From IMG/VR virus record IMGVR_UViG_3300010370_000214, positions 1 through 25,618 of that record: a stretch of DNA of 25,618 nt; one strand, given 5' to 3'. Of the stretch, positions 15,659 through 22,331 are shown one piece after another. This stretch comes from a virus. The notes under the pieces are model-generated. The model did no database searches. It was not told the DNA's origin and was given only the letters and a program-made list of their open reading frames with translations. Position numbers and translations under genes: made by a program. Position 1 is the stretch's first letter. Each line of letters opens with the position of its first letter.

Positions 15659-16095
15659 ACAAAGATGGCGAGGTAGATCGCTATCCATATACGCTTACAG
15701 ATTTAAAGTACGAAAATAAACACATTAGTTTTCCAGATGTCATTGATGAATCTGTTGTTGATATGTTTAACGTGCGTCCAGTTACATTAACTGAACCACC
15801 AGAAATTAATCATACTCAAAATTTAATTCGTTCCGCAGCTCCAAATAAAAAAGGACAATGGTTTGAAACGTGGACAATCCAAGCTGCTACGTCAGACGAA
15901 ATTAAAGAGCGCACAGAAATGAAAAAAAATGAAGTGAGAGAGCGACGTACTCAACTACTTATTGAATCAGATTGGACTCAGGGTCTTGATGTGCCAGTAG
16001 ATCAAAAAACCTGGGCAGAATATCGACAAGATTTACGTGATGTCCCCCTACAAGAAGGGTTCCCTTGGAACGTAACTTGGCCGGAAAAACCGTAG
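15640..16095 (+). CDS. Phage tail assembly chaperone-like protein
   Basis: A 151-aa protein. The C-terminal half fits the phage tail/fibre assembly family: RRTQLLIESDWTQGLDVPV, then WAEYRQDLRDVPLQEGFPW and the WPEKP end. The N-terminal half (MFYVRLNKDGEVDRYPYTLT) is the usual beta start of cyanophage members. These proteins help long fibres trimerise and attach, which fits its place after the fibre and propeller-like genes. Confidence 0.82.
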   Translation: MFYVRLNKDGEVDRYPYTLTDLKYENKHISFPDVIDESVVDMFNVRPVTLTEPPEINHTQNLIRSAAPNKKGQWFETWTIQAATSDEIKERTEMKKNEVRERRTQLLIESDWTQGLDVPVDQKTWAEYRQDLRDVPLQEGFPWNVTWPEKP

Positions 16096-16117
16096 AATAA
16101 ATCTTTGCTTTTATCTC

Positions 16118-16288
16118 ATGCCGTGCAAAAAGAGTGAACTGGCTTCCGCTATTACTTCTTACGGATCTGCGCGTACTACAAATGATGGTAATTTAATTGC
16201 CATGTCTATTGATCTAGTAAAGCAACTAATGGACACCCTGGAGTACGCACCAGAAGAAGATGAAGTGCAGGAGTCCGAATCTGTGTAA
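16118..16288 (+). CDS. Small acidic protein (56 aa)
   Basis: An ATG-started frame beginning MPCKKSELASAITSYGSART, with an acidic end (APEEDEVQESESV). The pattern, with a basic start, a helix containing LVKQLMDTLEYAPEE and an acidic tail, looks like a small protein I recall from cyanophage lysis/fibre regions. TAGAAT at 16093-16098 lies 19 bases before the ATG. It fills the gap between the assembly protein and the lysin in the same direction. Function unknown. Confidence 0.7.
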   Translation: MPCKKSELASAITSYGSARTTNDGNLIAMSIDLVKQLMDTLEYAPEEDEVQESESV

Positions 16289-16298
16289 TTATTGACCT

Positions 16299-16326
16299 GA
16301 CCTAGAGTTGACAAAAGACTCGGGTC
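16299..16326 (+). promoter_or_regulatory. Hairpin directly before the lysin start codon
   Basis: GACCTAGAGT and ACTCGGGTC can pair over nine positions (one G-T pair, one bulged A) around a nine-base loop, ending three bases before ATG 16330. The only ribosome-site-like bases (GGG) lie inside the stem. No T run follows, so it is not a terminator. It could hold back lysin translation, as a hairpin does in early T4 lysozyme mRNA. Confidence 0.45.
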
Positions 16327-16329
16327 GAT

Positions 16330-17343
16330 ATGTCAATTAAACTCACAGACGCTGCAGAATTCTTTAAGAAAGAACAGCATCAGATTGATGCCTGGGAGTG
16401 GCTCCAAGGGCAGATTCATCCTTCTGTCCTGGAGACTTTTGAGCTTAAATATCGAGCCAAGCCAACTCCTTTGCCCACTCATTCCAATACGTGGGAAGGT
16501 GTATACGCAGCCGCAAAAGAGGCGGGAGCAAAATTTCCCGAATGCGTTTGTGCACAGTGGGCACTTGAATCAGGCTGGGGGAAACACTTCTCTGGTACTT
16601 GGAACGCGTTTGGACTAAAGGGATCTGGCTCTACAGTTAGCACACAAGAATTCATCAATGGCAAATGGATTACTATTCAAGCCGGCTTTATTGATTTCCC
16701 AGATTTAACAACATGCGTCCACTATCTTGTTGACCGTTGGTACAAAGACTTTGGGCGTTTTAAAGGCGTTAATAGGGCCGCGTCACGTAACGAGTGTGCA
16801 CAGCTGTTAGTTAAAGAGGGCTATGCAACAGATCCCGACTACAGTACAAAATTAATCCAGATCATGGATCGTCAGCTGCAAAATAGCGGCGGCAAGCAAG
16901 ACAGTAAAGATCCACATAGCAATAATTTCAATCCCTGGAGCCCATTCAGCTACAAAATTACGCCACATATTACGTATGGTGAGCTGACGCTTAATCAAGA
17001 GAAACGTCGTTTTACCAAGCAATACCAATGTGACACAGCAAAAGAACTATGTCTTTTTTTGGAAAAGGTGCGGACCAACTTCGGTAACAAACCGCTCGTT
17101 ATCACCAGTGCTTCTAGGCCAGAGCCCATCAACACACAAGTGGGTGGTGCCAAGAATAGCGAACACACCTATGACGCTCCTTCCAAGGGGGCTATTGATT
17201 TTTACGTAGAAGGAATTGACACGTACACGGTGCAGAGCTGGTGTGATGCCAAATGGCCCTATTCGCTAGGATACGGTGCCCCCAAAGGATTTGTTCACCT
17301 TGGCATCAGGGAAGGAAAACCACGCGTGCGTTGGGACTACTGA
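16330..17343 (+). CDS. Two-domain lysin: GH73 glucosaminidase plus M15 peptidase
   Basis: A 337-aa peptidoglycan hydrolase. Residues about 50-185 are a GH73/FlgJ-type glucosaminidase: CVCAQWALESGWGKH gives catalytic Glu80, followed by WNAFGLKG and FIDFPDLTTCVHYLVDRW. Residues about 205-337 are an M15 zinc peptidase of the cell-wall type: LVITSASRPEPIN, SEHT (His279), AIDFY (Asp290) and FVHLGIR (His323) supply the metal ligands. Together they cut glycan strands and peptide stems. No secretion signal is present. A second lysozyme is at 6570-7238, so this one could be a virion-borne entry enzyme; its place after the fibre genes fits that. The name is firm, entry versus exit role is not. Confidence 0.88.
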   Translation: MSIKLTDAAEFFKKEQHQIDAWEWLQGQIHPSVLETFELKYRAKPTPLPTHSNTWEGVYAAAKEAGAKFPECVCAQWALESGWGKHFSGTWNAFGLKGSGSTVSTQEFINGKWITIQAGFIDFPDLTTCVHYLVDRWYKDFGRFKGVNRAASRNECAQLLVKEGYATDPDYSTKLIQIMDRQLQNSGGKQDSKDPHSNNFNPWSPFSYKITPHITYGELTLNQEKRRFTKQYQCDTAKELCLFLEKVRTNFGNKPLVITSASRPEPINTQVGGAKNSEHTYDAPSKGAIDFYVEGIDTYTVQSWCDAKWPYSLGYGAPKGFVHLGIREGKPRVRWDY

Positions 17344-17344
17344 C

Positions 17345-17506
17345 GTGAAAAAATACAAAGAGCCCTATATACGCGTAAATATCTGCTGGGAAGTTGGCAG
17401 AGAAAAAAAGTGCGTAACACTTCCGAAAGCAGAAGCGTACGCAACAAGAGAGTGGGTCGAAAAACAAGGAGGAGTTTGCTTTTGGTTTCAAGCTCTTCCC
17501 GATTAA
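17345..17506 (+). CDS. Small protein after the lysin (53 aa)
   Basis: The GTG start at 17345, one base after the lysin stop, reads KKYKEPYIRVNICWEVGREK and ends VCFWFQALPD. The frame is open further upstream but that part lies inside the lysin. Mixed strand-helix, with no membrane segment. Its close spacing suggests coupling with the lysin. The stop abuts the stop of the convergent gene at 17507. Function unknown. Confidence 0.65.
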   Translation: MKKYKEPYIRVNICWEVGREKKCVTLPKAEAYATREWVEKQGGVCFWFQALPD

Positions 17507-17671
17507 TCAACGTTGTTTGGCGCGGCCAATAACAAGACCACCAATCTCGATCAGTTTGTAGAGTTTGCCGACAAGTTTGTCGTCTTTTGGCGTAGGAGTT
17601 AACGCCGTAATGGCTGAGCAAGCGGCGTGAATAGCTAAAGCTATTTCCAGGTACTGGTTAAGTTTGTCCAT
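17507..17671 (-). CDS. Small, partly hydrophobic protein (54 aa)
   Basis: ATG 17671 to TGA 17507. It begins MDKLNQYLEIALAIHAACSA, turns through TPTPKDDK and ends with a second weakly hydrophobic helix (LIEIGGLVIGRA) and a basic tail. Two helices around a Pro/charged turn, next to a lysin gene, could be a small holin-like or membrane-associated protein, but the hydrophobic parts are weak and the gene runs opposite to the lysin. Last gene of the 19421-17507 run. Confidence 0.65.
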   Translation of the reverse strand: MDKLNQYLEIALAIHAACSAITALTPTPKDDKLVGKLYKLIEIGGLVIGRAKQR

Positions 17672-17701
17672 GGTTATATTCCATTTCCCTCATTCTATCT
17701 T

Positions 17702-17818
17702 TTAGATGTCATAAACACGACAGCCCAACGAGTGTGGATTCTCTTTGCAATAGAGATGCCAAGGATGTTCTGTTGTTTTGCTTTTCCCTTTAAACCAGGC
17801 CAGTAAACGTTTGATCAT
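17702..17818 (-). CDS. Tiny conserved-looking protein (38 aa)
   Basis: ATG 17818 to TAA 17702. A basic amphipathic start (MIKRLLAWFKGKSK) is followed by a Cys/His/Pro segment, HPWHLYCKENPHSLGCRVYD, with two cysteines. The start overlaps the stop of the 302-aa gene (ATGA at 17815-17818), strong evidence that it is translated. I recall similar HPW..YC..NP..C.VY cyanophage peptides. Function unknown. Confidence 0.65.
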   Translation of the reverse strand: MIKRLLAWFKGKSKTTEHPWHLYCKENPHSLGCRVYDI

Positions 17819-18723
17819 GGTCTGTTTGTCAGCGGAACAAGGATGCTGGGGAAGGGATCATCCTCATGATGTTCATTCTCCCATGCTTGCTTCCAGGCGG
17901 AAAGCGAATGATCATGTATTGTGTCGAAATAAGCATCATCCCCTGGCTCCAATATAATTTTGTTTTGTTCATTTTCTGGAGCCGTGCCAATATACCAAAT
18001 GCCCAATCCTTGAATTGTTACAGTAATACCGTTGTTGATGATACAGCTTTGATCCGTGAAAGCATAAGAATTATCAAGAACAGTTGTATTAATTGCAATT
18101 GGAGAAATAATGTTTTCCGTAAAAGGAGTGGACTCTTGTAGAGCAACACTTCCGTCTTCGTCTTCTAATTCAAAAAATGCAATTGTTTCTTGGAATTCAA
18201 CAACAACAGCAACGTTGTAGGCTATTGGTTCATTGCGTGTTGACGAAATGCAAATTAAGTAGCTACCTTTCTCTAATGGATAGTAGCGTTCATCGCCACG
18301 ATCAAGGCGAACAGAAGAGAATTGATTATATAAATCTGATTGTGTATTCATTACCGTATCTAAATACGGTATATACACTTGTCCGTTAGAACTTGTTGCT
18401 AAAGAATCTGCCTCAAATATGGCATTACCTTCGATGGGTATTTTATCAAGGTCGTAAGCAGATACCTGAATGTAATTAGGCCTAGGTGCACCTTTGACAA
18501 GAATAATCCATGCCGGAGCCTCAATATTAATCTGGAACCAATGGTTGTAAGTGCCGCCACCAAAACCACCATTGGAGTTTTGGAAAGTGTCTGCATAACC
18601 AATAACACGATTCTTGGGGCCCAGAGAACCGTGCAGATTACGAGCGGCAGTTTCCGAAAAGGTACCAAGAACCAGGGGGTTTGCCTGGGTCCGTTGAGGT
18701 TGACTCAACTGGTTTCTTGCCAT
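17815..18723 (-). CDS. Unknown beta-rich protein (302 aa), probably virion
   Basis: No named family. After a Gln/Ser/Asn-rich start (MARNQLSQPQRTQANPLVLG) the protein has many alternating hydrophobic strands with Gly/Asn/Pro turns, such as NHWFQINIEAPAWIILVKG, YYPLEKGSYLICISSTRNEP and ITVTIQGLGIWYIG, typical of jelly-roll or Ig-like virion surface proteins. The C-terminus is acidic and helical (AWKQAWENEHHEDDPF). No signal peptide or membrane segment. It overlaps the upstream HNH-like gene by 19 bases and couples to a tiny downstream gene. Confidence 0.72.
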   Translation of the reverse strand: MARNQLSQPQRTQANPLVLGTFSETAARNLHGSLGPKNRVIGYADTFQNSNGGFGGGTYNHWFQINIEAPAWIILVKGAPRPNYIQVSAYDLDKIPIEGNAIFEADSLATSSNGQVYIPYLDTVMNTQSDLYNQFSSVRLDRGDERYYPLEKGSYLICISSTRNEPIAYNVAVVVEFQETIAFFELEDEDGSVALQESTPFTENIISPIAINTTVLDNSYAFTDQSCIINNGITVTIQGLGIWYIGTAPENEQNKIILEPGDDAYFDTIHDHSLSAWKQAWENEHHEDDPFPSILVPLTNRP

Positions 18724-19421
18724 TCGGATTGGTAATACTGTATATATTCACTATCATAATCGGAGTTGTTTTGGTTAACTAAAGGGTTCTGGATGGTGCA
18801 CTTGTAATAACGCTCGCGTAATACTTTGAGTTGATTTGCATCTTGCACTTGTTGATACTGCATTAATTTCTCAGGCTGGAAAGCATAATCAAAAGGGCTG
18901 ATCACACTGGGAGGAAATAAGCGGTTCCAATTTGAGACCAAGTGAAGAGGGTTGAGACACGTTTTGTTCCCACATACTCTCGTCACGAACAACGCACCCA
19001 CATCCCCCCAAGCGCATTGGTAGATCGCCTTGTGGGCGGTGACGTTGGTTGACTTGTCCCTGGCGTACAGCGACCGGTAGGAGGGCAAGCAGATGCGTTT
19101 CTGCGTCAATCCCGATGCCTCCCAGCACTCACCAGGGTCGCCAACCGCTATCTGGTTCCACAGGTCCGCATACTTGCGTTTGTACTCCTCCTGCATGTAG
19201 TTCAAGTCGAAACCACAGATGTTGTCACGAATTTTGCCGGCGCACAGATAACAGGAGTGATTGTCAAGCAGGCGAATGTCGTGTCCATGGGGGCAGGGAT
19301 AGCCCTTGTAAAGCCCGTTTGCCGTTAGTTCATCAGTACTAAGCCGCTCGGCATTTGGTACGTAGCGGAAAGAGTCGTGCTCCTTTACCAGGGAGGCGAT
19401 CTTTTTGGGGATGTTTGCCAT
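18705..19421 (-). CDS. HNH/His-Me finger-like protein with catalytic His replaced
   Basis: A 238-aa protein. I chose ATG 19421 (MANIPKKIASL); the frame extends to 19517 but that part lies in the inverted-repeat region. Residues 43-60 have a zinc-finger pattern (CPHGH ... CYLC). Residues about 94-165 fit the phage HNH plan CWEASG ... AHKAIYQ ... CGNKTCLNPLHL, with zinc ligands Cys150, Cys155 and His160 as in I-PpoI-type enzymes. The His expected two residues before the first Cys is Arg148 (VTRVC), so cutting activity may be lost. It may then be a DNA-binding protein; the adjacent inverted repeats are a possible target (inference). Confidence 0.75.
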   Translation of the reverse strand: MANIPKKIASLVKEHDSFRYVPNAERLSTDELTANGLYKGYPCPHGHDIRLLDNHSCYLCAGKIRDNICGFDLNYMQEEYKRKYADLWNQIAVGDPGECWEASGLTQKRICLPSYRSLYARDKSTNVTAHKAIYQCAWGDVGALFVTRVCGNKTCLNPLHLVSNWNRLFPPSVISPFDYAFQPEKLMQYQQVQDANQLKVLRERYYKCTIQNPLVNQNNSDYDSEYIQYYQSEWQETS

Positions 19422-19449
19422 GAATTGAAATGAGATGGAGTGGATGGGT

Positions 19450-19659
19450 GGACTTTCCGACTTTACCCCCGGTTTCACCTTTATTCTAAAAACTTCCCTT
19501 ACATTTCGGGGGGTCAAAGTGTAAGGGTTTCTTACCGTGAGACCAAGCTGAGAACGTGATCCTACTACCCTTACACTTTAACCCCCCAAAGTGTAAGGGC
19601 TCTCGTGTGATTAAAGATAGAAATACCCCCAAAGTCGGAAAGTCCGCCCAAAGTCCGAC
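19450..19659. repeat. Nested inverted repeats in a gene-free stretch
   Basis: The 320-base gap 19422-19742 holds no gene. The outer pair is a perfect 15-bp inverted repeat, GGACTTTCCGACTTT (19450-19464) and AAAGTCGGAAAGTCC (19631-19645), with a further AAAGTCCGAC at 19650-19659. Inside are two palindromes: CCCTTACA/TGTAAGGG (19496-19527, loop with GGGGGG) and a perfect 12-bp stem CCCTTACACTTT/AAAGTGTAAGGG (19568-19599, loop AACCCCCC). The G-run and C-run loops can also pair with each other. The symmetry suggests protein-binding sites: a replication origin, operator or recombination site. Confidence 0.75.
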
Positions 19660-19691
19660 CGTTACCCCCTAGTTTTGTATCAGCGCGCAAC

Positions 19692-19719
19692 AAAAAAGCC
19701 CCTGCTTTTCAGCAGAGGC
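19692..19719 (-). terminator. Rho-independent terminator of the glycosyltransferase gene
   Basis: On the minus strand a 9-bp stem (GCCTCTGCT / AGCAGGGGC, one U-G pair) with loop GAAA is followed by six T's, 24 bases after the stop of the gene ending at 19743. Confidence 0.88.
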
Positions 19720-19742
19720 CGGGTCACCCATTCGTCGCCCGC

Positions 19743-21044
19743 TTACTTTACGGCACCTGCCAGCTCACGACGCATCGGTTTACCTTTCTTCTTACGTGCT
19801 TTGGGCTTCTCGCCAATCTCAACATTGATCTCAGGTTGGACTGAGTGATCCACCTGGTTCATCACATCCTCAAAGATGCCGCCAAATTGAGACGCAACTG
19901 TATCCCATGAGAATTGAGGATCAGTAGCCCGCTGGTAGCACTTCTCACCAATCTCGTCGCAGATCTCAGGAACCTCGTACAGTTGGTCTAGGATCTCTAC
20001 CAGGTGTTCGGAGGAGGGGCAAGGCATCTCACGTCCGTAATTGGTATCCACATCAACGTGGTCGCAACGGATCAGCTCCCCATAGCCCTCAAAGATCTCC
20101 TTACATGATGTATGGTCAGGCACCACCTGGGGCACACCACATGCAGCGTGTTCAAAGTTGACAAGACCCCAGCCCTCACCTTTGCAGGTGTTAATGCCCA
20201 CATCACAGGCGTTATAGATGGTGTTGAGCATGTCCACTGATACGTTCGGCGGCCCTTCCGTCTGTGCCGTCATGATGATGCGCCCGTTGGGATCCAAACC
20301 CACCCTTGACATTTCCCTACCGAAGAGGCTCATCACATCCCAGCCCTGGTCCTTCATGCCCATGTGGAGGTACAGGCGGGCATCAGGGCGTCCGATAGCA
20401 AACTCAGCAAATGCCTTGATGGTGATGTCAATCCGTTTACGGAACTGATTCCTGTTTCCGTTGAACACGATGAAAAGGTCTTCATCAAGACCCAGCTTGC
20501 GACGACATTCCGCTTTGTCCTTGGGATAGAACTGACCAGGTGTAACACCGTGAGGGATGACGGCAATCGGCTTATTGATGCCACCTTTCACAAATTCGTG
20601 TGCACCAAATTCCGTATAGGAAATGATGGAGTCCCAATTGTTGGCGGTATCGGCTAGGCAACCAATCCACCCATACGAATCCATTGGCGCATAACCAACG
20701 AACTTGAACTTACCTGCTTTGTGCAGGTCTTCAATTTGCCGGTATTGCTCATTAATAATCCACATATCGTTAATTGAAAAAACGATATCCGGCTCTTCTT
20801 TCTCTACGATCTCTCGAATGCGCTGCTCACCAAAAGGCGCCGTTTGGAACCGGTTGGACGACGGATACATCTTGAAATCTTTCTGTTGATCGCACGGATC
20901 ACCCCACCAGTTGTGGCCGAGGACAACAATCTCAAAATCATCCTTCAGGCGATAGATGACGTTTTCAGTGACGCGTGCGAAGCCAGTCATGGCGACAATG
21001 TCACCACACCACAATACTTTTGTTTTCTTTGTCAAGGCAATCAA
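19743..21044 (-). CDS. Glycosyltransferase, GT4-like
   Basis: A 433-aa GT-B fold sugar transferase. The start motif WCGDIVAMTGFARV (about 12-25) is the usual N-terminal acceptor loop. FNGNRNQFRKRIDITIKAFA (about 194-213) is the linker strand-helix with Arg/Lys residues for the phosphate. E290-x7-E298 in GEGWGLVNFEHAACG is the retaining GT4 nucleotide-sugar motif. The C-terminus is basic (KPKARKKKGKPMRRE). No ATG is in reach: TTG 21044 is the only start between the upstream stop and the GD motif besides a TTG at 21035. It has its own promoter-like motif and terminator, so it is a one-gene unit. Target could be a virion protein, DNA base or host glycan; sequence does not tell. Confidence 0.85.
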   Translation of the reverse strand: MIALTKKTKVLWCGDIVAMTGFARVTENVIYRLKDDFEIVVLGHNWWGDPCDQQKDFKMYPSSNRFQTAPFGEQRIREIVEKEEPDIVFSINDMWIINEQYRQIEDLHKAGKFKFVGYAPMDSYGWIGCLADTANNWDSIISYTEFGAHEFVKGGINKPIAVIPHGVTPGQFYPKDKAECRRKLGLDEDLFIVFNGNRNQFRKRIDITIKAFAEFAIGRPDARLYLHMGMKDQGWDVMSLFGREMSRVGLDPNGRIIMTAQTEGPPNVSVDMLNTIYNACDVGINTCKGEGWGLVNFEHAACGVPQVVPDHTSCKEIFEGYGELIRCDHVDVDTNYGREMPCPSSEHLVEILDQLYEVPEICDEIGEKCYQRATDPQFSWDTVASQFGGIFEDVMNQVDHSVQPEINVEIGEKPKARKKKGKPMRRELAGAVK

Positions 21045-21055
21045 GAGTAACTTGA

Positions 21056-21075
21056 TTTACTATACCGAAAATTAA
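21056..21075 (-). promoter_or_regulatory. Promoter-like motif before the glycosyltransferase
   Basis: On the minus strand this reads TTAATTTTCGGTATAGTAAA, differing from the motif at 9223-9241 by one inserted T and one C/G change. TATAGT would be the -10, 14 bases before TTG 21044. It also lies between this gene and the divergent gene at 21105. Confidence 0.55.
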
Positions 21076-21104
21076 AAGAACGTAGACTAGAAAAAAACTA
21101 TATT

Positions 21105-21998
21105 ATGAATCAAGCTGCGCTTGCCGGGAAGTTTCTACAGTTACAACAAAATGATTTATTTCAAGAAGCTGTAGAAGGAACGCTACTTGGCGGAACAGCA
21201 GGCCTTACCCAACTTGGTACTGACACGCCGCCAGCTCAGGTTGCGATTCAAACCTTGGCGGGAATTGCTGGCGGTGTAGGCATTGGCTTATTAGGAAAAT
21301 CTATTGGAGCACGTATAGGTAAAGCAATTAATCCTAACGCTTTGAAAAATCAAGAAGGCGTCTTAGCAACTATAGGCCGAACAACAGGACAAAAAACTTT
21401 AGCTAAAGGAGCAGCCGAACAAGCTCGCTACGCAAAAGGACAGATTAAACAAGAGATAAAAGAGCAAACTTCCGCTCAACTTTTAAACGAAGCTTTGCAA
21501 AATCCACAAGCATTTGCTGGTAAATATGGAGTTAATCCTGAAACTTTTAAAAAATATCATACGTCCGTAGGAGCGGCTAGCCAAGCACGTGCCGGGCTGG
21601 AGACATTGGAAAATCTTTCTCCAGAACAACGCAAGCAACTAGGCGCTACTGCTCAACAAGTAATGGAACAAGGGTTTAATCAAGTTGAGAATTTAATTAA
21701 TACTCAAGCTGCAGCGCATTTAGATAACAATCTTATGAAAATGGCAATGCTCAATAAGAGCAAAACCGTCCCCGGAACGGATATAAACATTGGATCTGCG
21801 TTTGAAGCTCTTTTAAAAGATGCAAAACCAATTACTGGGGAACACTTGGGACGCGCAGCAGGCCGTTTTATTGGTGATGAAGTAGGCGTTGCTCTTGGGA
21901 TGGGTCTTGGCGGCGCGCTATCAGGAGCACTTGGTATCAAATCAGAAAAGGATAAAAAGATTGAAGAACTAGAACGCCAGCTAGGTCGGAGTTACTGA
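21105..21998 (+). CDS. Glycine-rich helical protein (297 aa), possible internal virion protein
   Basis: No named family. Two glycine-zipper-like hydrophobic stretches lie at each end: about 28-66 (LLGGTAGLTQLG, then LAGIAGGVGIGLLGKSIG) and about 250-280 (AAGRFIGDEVGVALGMGLGG). Between them are Gln/Ala/Lys-rich helices (KGAAEQARYAKGQIKQEIKE). Such glycine-rich segments can enter membranes, and phage ejection proteins often have this make-up. It is a lone plus-strand gene between minus-strand genes and overlaps the end of the convergent speD by 18 bases. The last residues (KDKKIEELERQLG) form a short coiled coil. Confidence 0.7.
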   Translation: MNQAALAGKFLQLQQNDLFQEAVEGTLLGGTAGLTQLGTDTPPAQVAIQTLAGIAGGVGIGLLGKSIGARIGKAINPNALKNQEGVLATIGRTTGQKTLAKGAAEQARYAKGQIKQEIKEQTSAQLLNEALQNPQAFAGKYGVNPETFKKYHTSVGAASQARAGLETLENLSPEQRKQLGATAQQVMEQGFNQVENLINTQAAAHLDNNLMKMAMLNKSKTVPGTDINIGSAFEALLKDAKPITGEHLGRAAGRFIGDEVGVALGMGLGGALSGALGIKSEKDKKIEELERQLGRSY

Positions 21999-22331
21999 CC
22001 GTTCTAACTCTTTCTGCGCTACAGTACCTGCTTTTAACTTCTCCGATAAAAATCTTGCGGCCTTGTGTGTTTGTGTAGTATCACCACAAGTGTAGAGGTC
22101 GATTGCACAATACCCAATCTCAGGCCAGGTATGAATCGACGCATGCGATTCAGCGAGTAGTGCCAGCAATGTCACGCCTTGCGGCTTGAATTTTTCACCG
22201 ATGATGCGTAAGATCGTAGCTTTTGCCATCACAAGAGAAGCCTCTAACAATCGTTGAAGCTCCTCGTAATCATCAAGGATCCCTGGATCACAGTCATAGA
22301 GATCCAAGATGAGATGGCGTCCGTTGCTCAC
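21981..22331 (-). CDS. speD: S-adenosylmethionine decarboxylase proenzyme
   Basis: A 116-aa prokaryotic-type AdoMet decarboxylase. It makes the aminopropyl donor for spermidine; polyamines help pack DNA and keep ribosomes working. The proenzyme cuts itself between Glu61 and Ser62 (LLAESHASIHTWPE) and Ser62 becomes the pyruvoyl group. His67 and Cys82 (YTCGD) are the processing and catalytic residues, in register with the bacterial enzyme. speD is known from marine cyanophages. The GTG start overlaps the primase-helicase stop (GTGA at 22328-22331), so it is translated with a replication gene and probably made early. No speE lies in the window, so host spermidine synthase would finish the reaction. 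Confidence 0.93.
   Translation of the reverse strand: MSNGRHLILDLYDCDPGILDDYEELQRLLEASLVMAKATILRIIGEKFKPQGVTLLALLAESHASIHTWPEIGYCAIDLYTCGDTTQTHKAARFLSEKLKAGTVAQKELERSVTPT

Noticed and set aside
19422-19517. N-terminal extension of the HNH-like protein to 19517
   Set aside because: It would read through the inverted-repeat region; MANIPKK at 19421 is a more natural start.
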